A DNA stretch of 29,412 bases from Paraphysoderma sedebokerense (GCA_025602915.1 JAHLJZ010000144.1:1-29412); one strand, 5' to 3'; counted from the stretch's first letter, positions 1-9,641 are shown. Notes: generated from the letters alone by a model not told the origin. Translations and numbers: made by a program.

Positions 1-1686
1 AAATTTTGTATTAGTTTCAATATTTTCTTTTTGTATTTGGATCAGTAGGATAGCAGTGTCTTTAGTTTAGTCATCGAGTTGTCTATATTTTATATTGAAT
101 TTTCTGAGTTGTATCTGCGTAGTTTCGCCACTTTTCTAGGTGGCAAAACTCGCTTCCCTTAATATGGAGGGAAATAAACTTAATTTTAACCCCCCTAACC
201 TAACCTAACCTAACCTAACAAAAAGTACGCTATATTTAGAGAGAGTCGAACTCCGGAGGGTATGCCATTCTGTCTAGTGTGCTGATGAGGAATGAATACT
301 CAAATATACAAAGTTGAAAGTTCCGGTCAAAGTCCGCTCTCTCCAATGTCGGTCTTTGATACGGAATAGCGGAACAATGCCAGTATTCAACCAAACTGGC
401 AGATTGTCTATTGCACATTCAACATGATATTAGATGATATTTGTGAGCCGTGCGATCAACTCGTCTGGATTTAACGTTACATGATGGTTTTCGAAGGCGA
501 TGAAGATCTGGATGTGTTTTCTAATGGGGATAAGGCGGAAGATATTTTAATTGCCGCAACTCATCAGTTCGTTGCTTCTCTGCAACAATACTATTCAATG
601 CAGCTTGTATTTCAATTTTCTTGTTATCATCAGAACACGATAATATCTGGTCTTGCTGACCTGGGCCTCGTCTGGCGCCAGAATTCAATCTTGCTTGTTT
701 TGTTATGCGACTTCATTGGGAAATTATCTGCTATTTAGGCCGCTTACGTCTTATTAAAGCATCATCAATTTCTCCTTAATTATCTTAGTGAAAATTCTCA
801 TACGCAAATCTTCTGCGAAACAATACAAGATACTACTAATATTCAGCTTAAGCATTAACTGTTAAGTTTTCTATCACTTGTCCCAGTATGTAGTTGATTA
901 CCGGATGAGGAACTGGAACTCTTATTCGAAATAAAAGCTAGATCTATCTCATAAAAATCAATCATAACCAAAGTAGAGATTGTGATCACCAAATTGTCAA
1001 ACTGATACGACAAGAGATTGTAAGCGCCATTTTCCACCCCTTTTACCAGCATTTATACTGTTCAGTGACAACAGCTCGCATAGTGTATCATGCATTTTTC
1101 AAAACCAGTGATCACTTCAGGGTCAGTTGATGTCCCTTCAACGGATTTTCTGCTTTTCTCTTTGCTCCCCGTTGATAATAATATCATCCGGAAATCTCGG
1201 GCTCGTGCGATTGTTGACCTATTAATCCTGTGTTCAGTTTCCTAGCTGGCACACGAAAAATTGATTCTATACCCCTTGTATCTATGTCGTCATTCAGTCG
1301 AGTGTTGTTTTTCTTCACAGCTATCAGTGGCAGTGCAATGGAGCAAACTATCATGCATCAAGTTGCGTTCGTGGGCCTAACTCCCGCGTCGTTGTTATTC
1401 AACAGGGGTTGCGGCTCCGCTCTTGCTTCAGTCGGACTGCGACATCGGAGTATTGGGGGATAGGCTACATGTATAAGGACAGATTCGAATATAAATTTCA
1501 GCTAAAATTTACATGCAGCCAACTTCGCCAAAAATACGAAGAGGCCAGTAACTTACAATTATCTGGGGTCGTGACGGTGGTTGGTATCGAGTATCTTGGA
1601 TAAAACGCCCCGCTAACGGTAACGGAAACTGTAGAAAATCAGAGATATTGCAAAGATGGCCGACGACCCGTGATACTTCAAAAACG
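1..1686. other. Left-end intergenic region, no convincing gene
   Basis: Both strands were read and no recognisable protein family was found. Open frames of 60-85 codons occur (for example 481-738 plus and 236-418 minus), but none has recognisable motifs, convincing splice partners or family resemblance. The only structured element is the telomere-like tract at 194-218. The right edge holds the 3' end of the eIF2B delta transcript. A decayed gene could be hidden here. Confidence 0.5.
194..218. repeat. Interstitial telomere-like (CCTAA)5 tract
   Basis: Five perfect tandem CCTAA units (TTAGG on the other strand) follow a run of C. TTAGG is the arthropod-type telomere unit, while most fungi use TTAGGG, so this could be an interstitial telomeric-like tract, a simple repeat, or a trace of break repair. 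It abuts a 21-bp sequence at 218-238 that recurs exactly at 23326-23346 inside MED14. Confidence 0.7.
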
Positions 1687-1692
1687 TTTATT
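1687..1692 (-). terminator. Poly(A) signal of the eIF2B delta gene
   Basis: TTTATT on the plus strand reads AATAAA on the minus strand. It lies about 118 nt past the eIF2B delta stop codon, a normal position for the cleavage signal. Confidence 0.5.
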
Positions 1693-1809
1693 TCTCGAGT
1701 CTACATTTATCTGAATACAAGAATTTGTAGGTGTAACATGTTATCCATTCGTAGTCCTGTAAAAATTGAAAGTGGCAAGATTAGTTCAAGATATCTACAG
1801 CGAAAATTG

Positions 1810-3961
1810 TTATTCTAAGAAGACGTACTGGTATTCCCTCACAACAACAGGCACAGCGGTACACGGAATCAACCCAACTTCAGCGATGACCACATCCACA
1901 AAGTCGCTCGGAGTAACATCATACATTAGATTCAATAACTTCAGATTCGGAACATCTTTCCATCCTTTTAATACGTCTCGTGTACCAGATCCGGATATAC
2001 CGTGAAGGGAGGTGTCGGAACCACTGAGATTGGTAACTGAAGTAGAAAGATTGGTTGCCGATGCATTGGTAGGCCGGTTAGCGGGGGTTAATGGGACGAA
2101 TGATCGAGGTAGTAGTGACGTAGAGAAAACGGATGCAGGGGTCGAAGAAGATATAGGTTCATTGACGAGTTCTTCCGGGTCGGCGAGTTCGTTGCTTACA
2201 AAGGAATCGAGTTGTACTTTATCGGTGAATTTGTAAGTTTCACAGAGAATGATGGTGGGGATGGAATGGTTATGAGACATGAGCAAAACTTGCGATGTAC
2301 CGACTCGAGACAAAATCGAGCCGTTTGAGAGAAGACCTTGAGCTCCAACAATAGTTTTCGTCGCCTGTTATCAAGAAATTGTTTGAATCTTAGTGTACCA
2401 TAAATACCATAAACCAGGTAACAAAAAGACAATACCTCTTGAATGGCCCAGCCAACAGCATTGATCATGACATACGTGCAGCGTATTCCTGCGATGGAGA
2501 GCACCTTTAATAGTTCTTTCCCTTCGTACTTGGGGCGAGAATCAACTACAATGACCCGGAAATCGATACCCTTGCCGTGAGCTTCGAGCAGAAGTTTCTG
2601 GACTATCGAAGACCTTTTAATGTAAGAACAGAATAGTTGATTGGTTAAGTTAAAATCATTGGGTTCTACTTAATTCACGACCAAGGCAAAACTTACCGAG
2701 CGTATGTCAAGATTACATCCCCGTCATGAATTTTCTGCATGCTATTCGAAATAATAGCTTCGTCAGCTAGGGTGATCCTTTCGCGTATGTACTGATCGAT
2801 ACGATTAATCAAATGTTGCTTAGCCTAGACAAAAGTCATGAACAGGTGTCAGATCGAAAAACTTGATAAAGTAAGAAAAGCTGAAAATTGCGTACATCAC
2901 GGTCCGGGATGTCGATACCAAGGGCGGTGATTTCTTTCTTTAAGTAGCGAATTGAATTTCCCATTCCGATGGAGAGAGATCTCGTTTCCGATAAGTACGA
3001 AACGTGCATGCCAACGTATTGAATCAAGTGACGAGTAAGCGAAGTACCGGCTGGAGTATTGTAGTCATGAATCAGCTACAGTGAAATGGATTGGAATCAG
3101 AACGTTGAAGTTACACTCTCTGAAATATAAACGATTCTCGTCAGAGTTGAAAGAGATAGAATTGTACCTTTTTAAAAGCTCCCAACATTGCAATGACACG
3201 GGCATTTCCACCAACAATTCTTCCTTCTGCAAACATCAAACCGACTCGAACGACATCAGGATGCAGTTTCTGTCGGGTTTCTGGATCCATATTCATCGTC
3301 AAACTCCCCTCCCTGACCCATTGCGGTAGGTGACTGAATAAACTGACAGTTTTGGAAGGAGGTAACGGTGATCGATGAAGCGTCTGTTGCTTTTGGGTTT
3401 TGGCGCGGGCTTTTGGATCATCAAAGCGAAGATGGGCAGGAGTCGTATTTGGGGCATGAGTCTTTTTTGTGCCTTCGGAAAAGGATGTCGTACTGGCGGC
3501 CTTCTTAGACGCTCCGGCTGGGTTAAAAACATGGCATAAAGAGATAAAAAGTCAACAGAGCTATAATTGTCATATAATTACAAGATCAAACTATATTTGC
3601 TGTTGTCTAATTCGGAAGGAGTCATTAGAGGAATACAAACAATTTTGCAGTTTAGCGGCTCGCTGTGCTTCCTGGAGTGCCCTCCTTTCTGCTTTGGTCA
3701 TTTCCTTCTGTGATTTCTTTACACTTAATTCGGAAGAGTTGGATTTACTCTGGTTTGGATTGTTTTCATTATTAGTATTGGGGAGAGATGTGGACGATGG
3801 TGATTTTTGAGCAAGTTTTTTCTGAGCCCGTCGTTCTTTTCTTAAATCTTTTTTGTCCTTTGCGGACGAGTCTGATATCAGAAAAGTGGAAGCATCGTTA
3901 GAGCTACATGCCCAGATTATAAAAATATTTTAATACAGTATCCATTACCTTGGGCATCCAT
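1810..3961 (-). CDS. GCD2: Translation initiation factor eIF2B subunit delta (GCD2 family)
   Basis: Delta is a regulatory subunit of eIF2B, the cytosolic GDP/GTP exchange factor for eIF2 that is inhibited by phosphorylated eIF2. Seven exons join in phase: 3949-3961, 3641-3871, 3168-3517, 2896-3075, 2697-2824, 2436-2613 and 1810-2364, giving 544 aa (human about 523, yeast 651). Visible family motifs are the lysine-rich N-terminal MTKAERRALQEAQRAAK (exon 2), LFSHLPQWVRE (exon 3), GDVILTY (exon 5), FRVIVVDSRPKYEGKELL and GIRCTYVMINA (exon 6), and SRVGTSQ, CETYKF, LDSFVSNEL and LLNLMYDVTPSDF (exon 7). The first coding exon is only 13 nt (MDAQ plus one base). A serine/threonine-rich insertion of about 65 residues (about 428-494) replaces the usual short loop before the C-terminal strand. 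It diverges from the secreted-protein gene at 4754. Confidence 0.95.
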
Positions 3962-4753
3962 CGTTTTTATCGTTGAGGATATGATTTCAGTTGTCCTTGA
4001 CGGATGACAAAATTTGATTTTGCCTTGCCAGAAAGTGGAACTCAAATCACGTGATTTACAAGCTAATAAACACTTTGATTGAACTCGATTGACACATTAT
4101 CAGAGAGTATTTTACATATGCGATATATCCAATAGATCCACCGGGAATTACCCTTTCGTTAGCGCTGTTTGTGATGATTTCTCGCTTTCTTTTTGCGACA
4201 TTGAGAATTTCCGGGACTCAGTAGGTCGGACCGAAATAAAGGCATGCTCGAATTACCCCTTTCAATCTGGACTTGATCAGGGGCGTTCATTGACCTTGGA
4301 AACATTTTGTAAATACATAAAGATTTTCTATTCATTCTACAATATTTGTGTCTCTCAAGATAGATATTCCTAGGTGGCTCTTGAGTCATTTTCACTGGAT
4401 CACTATTACCATAGGCTAAACTTGCTTCTCGGAAATTTTTATATCTACCAGTCACTGTCGACGGCGGTGCGGCGTTGCAATACAGAATTCATAAACATTC
4501 GGTATTTAAATGGGAAGAACGTTCCACCGTTCAAATATTTCGCTTTGGAGGAAGACCGAATGCATCCTACATTCACCCCCTGATTCCCATTTCACTGCTC
4601 TCCCTATATCTGTCATTTTCATCATTATATCCCTTATCACTCTGCCCTATGCCTCCTAAAATAAAAAGCGCTACGAAGGACAGAAACAAAAAGTTTTCCA
4701 CCAGTATCTTAGACGTTAGCTGCTAGCTTTTGAACATAACCTAAACATTCATC
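3962..4753. other. Divergent intergenic region of eIF2B delta and the secreted-protein gene
   Basis: These 792 bp separate two divergently transcribed genes and should hold both promoters. Apart from the CACGTG palindrome no clear element was recognised. Open frames of up to about 98 codons on both strands have no recognisable features and overlap each other, so they are not called. Confidence 0.5.
4044..4057. promoter_or_regulatory. Palindromic TCACGTGA (CBF1/bHLH-type) site
   Basis: AAATCACGTGATTT is a perfect 14-bp palindrome around CACGTG, 83 bp upstream of the eIF2B delta start codon. TCACGTGA is the classic binding site of Cbf1-type and other bHLH factors in fungi. Binding here is inferred from sequence and position only. 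Confidence 0.5.
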
Positions 4754-5526
4754 ATGAGTCTACGTGGGTTGTTAACAATTTTTTTTGTCCTCCTAACGCT
4801 CGATGTACGTATCATCTATTCCTCATATGCAATTGATATAAAATACGCAGAACACTGATTTAGGTCTCAGTTTTCCCGGTCAGCATCTATGGAAACCTCA
4901 AACGCGGGCGAACTTCATTTAAAATCAAACCCTGGAGGAAAGACCGTCGTTGATGGCAATTTTATGGTGGCAGGTAATCCATCGTTATCTATAGCCGTGA
5001 TTAGTGAAGTAGACCTAATATGTATAAGTTCTGCAGGGTCTGCCAATATTGCCGGGGGCAATTTAAATGTAGACGGTAACATCTTATCAACTGGACAAGC
5101 CTAAAGCAAAAGTAACTGACTTCTTACATTACCCAAGGCTCTGTAAACATCTTGAAAAATCCCTACATTCTTCTCTCAAACAGTTATAGCACCACAGGTT
5201 CTATTGTCGGTTGGTCGGTTACTCATGTACGCGGCAACATTGAAGGGACCTATTCTTCCATCAAAATCAATGAAGCCGGGTTATATTTAGTCGGCTTCTC
5301 GGTTCCTATAAACGCCGCAAATTGTGGATGGGGCAACTGCATCCACGGTTATATTGGATACTCTGGTGGTCGTTTGATGAGTTGGACTGAAACGGGGAAC
5401 GCCCATGCTAAAGGCACTGTAGTTCGTCCCTTGGCTGCAGGTGAAGCAATTACCATGAACATTCTCTATGGTACTGCGACAATTGATAGCAACCCGTTCG
5501 TCCTCTGGGCGGTCAAGATCGCTTAG
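4754..5526 (+). CDS. Secreted protein with repeat stalk and C1q/TNF-like jelly-roll domain
   Basis: Four exons join in phase: 4754-4804, 4871-4973, 5037-5075 and 5138-5526, giving 193 aa. Exon 1 encodes a signal peptide (MSLRGLLTIFFVLLTLD). Next comes a glycine/asparagine-rich stretch in which VDGN, VAGSANIAGGN and VDGSVNI recur with short spacing, resembling the beta-stalks seen in trimeric fibre proteins. The last about 125 residues (from NPYILLSNS to the end) look like a single beta-sandwich: aromatic and hydrophobic strands, a central EAGLYLVGFSV strand, and a final FVLWAVKIA strand, as in C1q/TNF domains. Two cysteines lie close together in NCGWGNC. Intron 2 (63 nt) has no in-frame stop and could be retained. 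A trimeric extracellular binding protein is an inference; fold assignment is by eye and may be wrong. Confidence 0.72.
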
Positions 5527-5692
5527 TTGGACCTGTATATCTCATCCTTATTGTAATACTCTACTCTATATTACTATAAAATTGTTTGTTAACGGTAATA
5601 GAGGAGATGCCTTGTCAATTATAATTCACGGTCTGAATAGCACAGATATAAGCCCTGAATTTTTAGATTCTAGAATGCTCTTCTTTCGCGAA

Positions 5693-5698
5693 TTTATT
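5693..5698 (-). terminator. Poly(A) signal of the 5782-7197 gene
   Basis: AATAAA on the minus strand, about 85 nt beyond the stop codon of the minus-strand gene, in the 255-bp convergent spacer shared with the C1q-like gene. Confidence 0.4.
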
Positions 5699-5781
5699 CA
5701 TAACACAGGATACGTGACTAAATTGCCTATCAAACATAATGTCCGATACAAGAACATTATTTAACATTCTGCGCGCCAATT

Positions 5782-7197
5782 TTACTCATTCAAATTTACC
5801 AAATTCATCAAGTGAAGAATATTTTCAATCAAAGAATCGGCTGTCATTCTTTTTCCTGCTTCATTGTTCAAAACTTCAATTGTGATTCCGCACATATCTG
5901 GCCCCTTAAAGACTCTTCGGCAATACTTCCAAACAATGTCAACTGCTATTCCTCGTTCTTCGCATTTAAAAATGCGATGATGGTAAACGTCTATTCTTCC
6001 CACATGGCCCCAGATTTTTCGGTCTTGATCAATAAGATGGAAACTTTCGGTTACGTCTTCCCTTCCTCGAAAGTACTCCTTCACTTTCTCCACCACTTCG
6101 CGGTTTTCGCTGTTGTCGGAATAAAACTTCTTTTCCGGTCCAACCATGTTAATTTTGAAATCCCATGTGTCAAGATTACCGGAAGCATAAGCTATAGCGA
6201 ATTTTCGTTCCGTGTCACGGCATAAATTGAAGGTCGGGGTACCCTTGGCCTTGATATCTCTGCATTTCAACTTAATGCGGCCGTTTTGTTGTTCGTGGTT
6301 GGGATATTCCACGTTTGGTTGGAAGATTCTGGGAAAATAGATTGAAATAATAACATCTGTTCTTTCTTCTAATTCTGACCATTTATGTTTAGAATCGTTT
6401 GAGAGTCGGTCGGTCAAATGATCAAAATAGAACATTGGCAGGCACGGAGTAAAATCTGTTTTAATGACTCTGCCCTTTCCGTTGAGAATCAATCGACTAG
6501 CTTCGGTGCAAGTATTGATGGCTTGGAGGTCACCTTGAATTGCGGATACCAAGTATTTCCCGAAATCCACGGTAACACGATCGCCAAGGCCTTTTTCGCT
6601 GAACATCCTGGTCAGGGCGTTACGAAAGTTAGAATCCACATTTTCGGCGGTAAGATGCGGTATAAAGTTGAGACGTGTGCTGTCGAATGCTGGCACTTGT
6701 GTTGAATCCCATTCACCGGTTAAGAAAGTTTTATCGGATGCATGTAATCTGTCGACATCGATAATATCTCGACGGACTTGCGGGAAAGAAATTAATCCTC
6801 CTCCACCAACGAATGCAATGTAATTGTCGAAGTGCGTAAAATAGTGTACTCCGGCGTGCCCATTGTTTTGCATTCTGCATTTATCAAGTTGAAATGCAAC
6901 GGCCATGACGAAAGTTTTAAGATGCTTCAAGTTCGCGGCACTGGCGGTTCTCGTTGGAGGATCCCAGTCTATGACATTTCTCTGGGCTTCAATGACATGT
7001 TGGATCAATCTTTCAGCGTAAGGTACTTCAACAAGTTGAACTTGGTATGGTTTTTCTCGAGCCGTGGGGATTTCGATAATGCGGAAGACCACCGTATCGC
7101 GATCGAGAAAAGTGGTATGAATTTGAGGAGGGTTGGGACCGTCGGCCGCGAAGAGTTCGGATTGATTGCGATGGAATTGTGAGCTGATGGTGGTCAT
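5782..7197 (-). CDS. Unrecognised single-exon protein, 471 aa
   Basis: A long open frame of 471 codons begins with ATG at 7197 (MTTISSQFHRN) and ends at 5782 without introns, in contrast to its spliced neighbours. No signal peptide or membrane segment is visible. The middle is mixed alpha/beta with a glycine cluster (AFVGGGGLISF, near residue 130). The C-terminal part is charged, with histidine- and cysteine-containing segments such as GRIDVYHHRIFKCEERG. I do not recognise a family. It is divergent from the gene at 7571, sharing a 373-bp upstream region. Length, normal amino-acid composition and a downstream poly(A) signal argue that it is real. A lineage-specific or fast-evolving protein is likely. 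Confidence 0.7.
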   Translation of the reverse strand: MTTISSQFHRNQSELFAADGPNPPQIHTTFLDRDTVVFRIIEIPTAREKPYQVQLVEVPYAERLIQHVIEAQRNVIDWDPPTRTASAANLKHLKTFVMAVAFQLDKCRMQNNGHAGVHYFTHFDNYIAFVGGGGLISFPQVRRDIIDVDRLHASDKTFLTGEWDSTQVPAFDSTRLNFIPHLTAENVDSNFRNALTRMFSEKGLGDRVTVDFGKYLVSAIQGDLQAINTCTEASRLILNGKGRVIKTDFTPCLPMFYFDHLTDRLSNDSKHKWSELEERTDVIISIYFPRIFQPNVEYPNHEQQNGRIKLKCRDIKAKGTPTFNLCRDTERKFAIAYASGNLDTWDFKINMVGPEKKFYSDNSENREVVEKVKEYFRGREDVTESFHLIDQDRKIWGHVGRIDVYHHRIFKCEERGIAVDIVWKYCRRVFKGPDMCGITIEVLNNEAGKRMTADSLIENILHLMNLVNLNE

Positions 7198-7570
7198 GTT
7201 GTCCAGGAGATAGATATAGAATCAGAGTTGTGCTATTATATCAAGCGTGTGCTTATGTGTATTTGCAAGTTGCAGAAGAATAAATGATCCATCCTTTTTC
7301 GTTTTTCCAGTTTGTCTTTGAATTCCCTCTATTGTCGGCGCATTGATTGTGCTTGAATGCGCTGTTTTGTCGATGGGGCGATACGCGTTGTGATTGGCCG
7401 ACAGTTGCCATCCCATATTAGCACCATATCAGCAGATTTGACCGCATTCCAACTCCTCGGATTCTACCTAATCGAAAATTTATCATTGATTCTGGAATAT
7501 TCCATATAAGGATATTCTCGACAGCGTTTATAGTTTCAATATTTTATTCCATTGCCTACTACAGAGAGAT
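7198..7570. promoter_or_regulatory. Shared divergent promoter region
   Basis: This 373-bp spacer separates two divergent unrecognised genes and should carry both promoters. CCATATAAGG at 7502-7511 matches the CArG consensus CC(A/T)6GG of SRF/MCM1-type MADS factors exactly. It sits inside a near-palindrome (GAATATTCC and GGATATTC arms, about 7495-7517), about 60 bp before the ATG at 7571. The same bases could instead act as a TATA element. The rest shows nothing recognisable. Confidence 0.45.
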
Positions 7571-9324
7571 ATGGAGTTCCTTCATAATGATTGTTTCGAG
7601 GTCTTTGCTGTGCAAGCTTTGAAAAACCATTCCACATTAAAATTCAAAACAGAGGTCGGAACTCTCAAATTATTGGATACTGGAATCTTACAGTTATCCA
7701 AAAAAGTAGGGAATGGCCGTGTCAGTAATTTTATTTTCTGCGCTTGCATGGAAACTCCGCCTATTGTGAACCGAACTCTCTATCAATGTCGTTGTGAAGA
7801 ATCATTAGCTATCGACGACCGCCACCTTCAAACTTTGACTAAGGTCGTCAGATGGGCCGTGAGCGACTACAAAAAAGAGTTGTACGAAAAAGCTATCGAA
7901 TATCTGCATTACATCAAGAACCTTATACATGTCGATCCAGTACCGGAAGAAAGATTACGAGGGGCTTCGGCCCTAATTGAAATGTTATCCGAATACATGT
8001 TGCGACATCTTCATAATTATTCTCCTATACTGATCAATCCTGCGCTACCTTCAAAAACGTTGACTGATATTTCAACTGCCCTGAAAAACGTCGTTGACTT
8101 CTTTCGATACTGTAATCGGTTTGATGAAAACGAAAAAATAATCCAAGACGTCTTCCAATTGCGGGTTTTCAACCCGGTAAATTTGATGTCGTTATACATC
8201 AAGGTCGGCGAAGCAGTGGGAAGATGTGGAGCCGGTTCTCAAGTTGACGGGGTACCATACTTTGTGGTGTTTTACCGTTATGCATTTAGATTGTATTTCG
8301 GTTTGCCCGACGAGCAAAAAAGCGATCACAACGCAATGCAGCATTTTGCGGACATTTGCCTAGCATACGGAAAAGCAGTAGGCCTTGGGAAGGAAAATAT
8401 GAATGAGATTCAACCGTTTATTGCTGCTTTAAAAAGACTTTATCCAAAAATCGCTATAAAGGGTAATAGGACAATTTACAGTTCTCAGAGTATTACTTCC
8501 CAGTAACTTTAATAACCGTATATTCAGGCAACTGTCGTCTCCAAATTTACGAATGCCTAATCAACATTTCGGAGGATCGTCTCAAGTATTTATTGTCTTT
8601 TCCATGGCAGAAGGATCCGCATCGTAAACTTAGTCGACTTCTCAACAATCACGTTCCGCAGCATCGTGCACGTATAGCTCTTCTTAGAAAAGACTTCGAA
8701 ACCTCAAAGACAATCCTGGATGAATTATTCGACAAGCTGATAAAGATTCCGAAGCAGAATAAGCCAACGCTACTGGTGGAACAGGTTTTTCCGTTGCTAG
8801 CCGACTGGCATATCGTACAAGAAAAGTTCACAGAACTGCGCACATACATCAATCGAATCAATAAATCGTTCCGCAACAGTTCTACTACAGTGGAAAGCGC
8901 TTACATCAAATATGTGAGGATGTGGGAGAAATACGTACACTCTCGAATCGGCACTGCGATGATTGACGAAAACGACGAGTTTTTTCAGGAGTTGGAAAAC
9001 ACTTTTCAGCGGGAGAAACATCATTGGAACTACGCTCTCCTTATGAAACTTTGGGGTGAATCAACGCTCTCTGGTTCCAAGCTTTTGGAGTCCCAAAATG
9101 AATACGAAAGAATAGGATCGAACTTAGATGCGGCGTTGGTAAAGGCACAAATAATTCGAATTTCTCAAACTGGGACATTATAGTCGGGTGAAGAGGTTGA
9201 TCCCACTTGGCCGGAGGCGAAAAAAATTCTTCAAGAATATCCACTCTATCACAATCTAGTGAAGAAGATCGATGAGCCCTACGGTGAATTTATGTCGGAT
9301 GATTTCTTTGCAACTGAGGAATAA
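7571..9324 (+). CDS. Unrecognised mainly alpha-helical protein, about 547 aa
   Basis: Exon 1 is 7571-8462 (MEFLHNDCFEVF). A 65-nt intron (8463-8527, GTAATA to TTCAG) joins in phase to exon 2 from 8528 (NCRLQIYECLINISEDRLKY). The frame then meets TAG at 9181-9183, but 47 more codons continue in the same frame to TAA at 9322-9324 (SGEEVDPTWPEAKKIL to FFATEE). Removing a 45-nt GTAAAG-TATAG intron at 9139-9183 keeps phase and eliminates the stop, giving 547 aa; unspliced, the product is 515 aa. The second half is rich in amphipathic helices, reminiscent of TPR-like scaffolds, but no motif is diagnostic. No signal peptide or membrane segment is seen. The poly(A) signal (9367-9372), stop codon and 3' flank lie in a block duplicated near 15.8 kb. 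Confidence 0.65.
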
Positions 9325-9641
9325 TTGGTGTGAACATACAAATGAATGTATTAATAGTTGGAACTGAATAAATTAGTGCGAAAATTGTTTGCGAACACCG
9401 AAGGGACATTCAGGCCATGTACGCAGTACGTTGATGCTTCATTGCAAAGGTACATAAGTCATAACGTTTCGGCTATATCGAAATTGAAATGAACGGAGTA
9501 ACTCACTAGTATCCATTGAATCGCAAGACAGCGGCTAGATCAAAAAAGGTGTCTATTGCTTTCATTTTGTCTTTCTCAGCTGGGCAATGTTCTGAAAACA
9601 AGACGACTGTGATACAAGATATTCTAAATTCACACCACACC
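9313..9641. repeat. Duplicated 3' flank, copy 1
   Basis: This block begins in the last codons of the 7571-9324 gene (ACTGAGGAATAATTGG) and runs to the end of the 7TM fragment. It is repeated at 15796-16151 with roughly 90% identity by eye over the first 165 bp, in the same orientation relative to a 7TM 3' end. Copy 1 lacks about 20 bp present in copy 2 just after GTAACTCAC. A short motif in it (AATTAGTGCGAAAAT) is also found downstream of the third paralogue near 17607. It contains AATAAA at 9367-9372, usable by the upstream plus-strand gene. Confidence 0.8.

Noticed and set aside
236-418. Minus-strand open frame of 60 codons with a tRNA B-box-like GTTCGACTC
   Set aside because: No A box, acceptor stem or cloverleaf could be folded around it, and the protein frame has no recognisable motifs or upstream continuation.
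481-738. Plus-strand open frame of 85 codons
   Set aside because: No family resemblance, no convincing splice sites at either end, and composition typical of chance frames.
4089-4726. Overlapping open frames of 69-98 codons on both strands upstream of the C1q-like gene
   Set aside because: They overlap each other on opposite strands, show no motifs and do not splice in phase into the C1q-like gene, whose signal peptide gives a clear start at 4754.
4864-4870. Acceptor at 4863 (TTTAG) for intron 1 of the C1q-like gene
   Set aside because: Using it runs into a stop after about 28 codons. The CTCAG acceptor ending at 4870 puts the exon in the frame that continues to the C-terminal domain.
5812-7182. 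Plus-strand open frames of 95-137 codons
   Set aside because: They are antisense to the 471-codon minus-strand gene and have no independent features.
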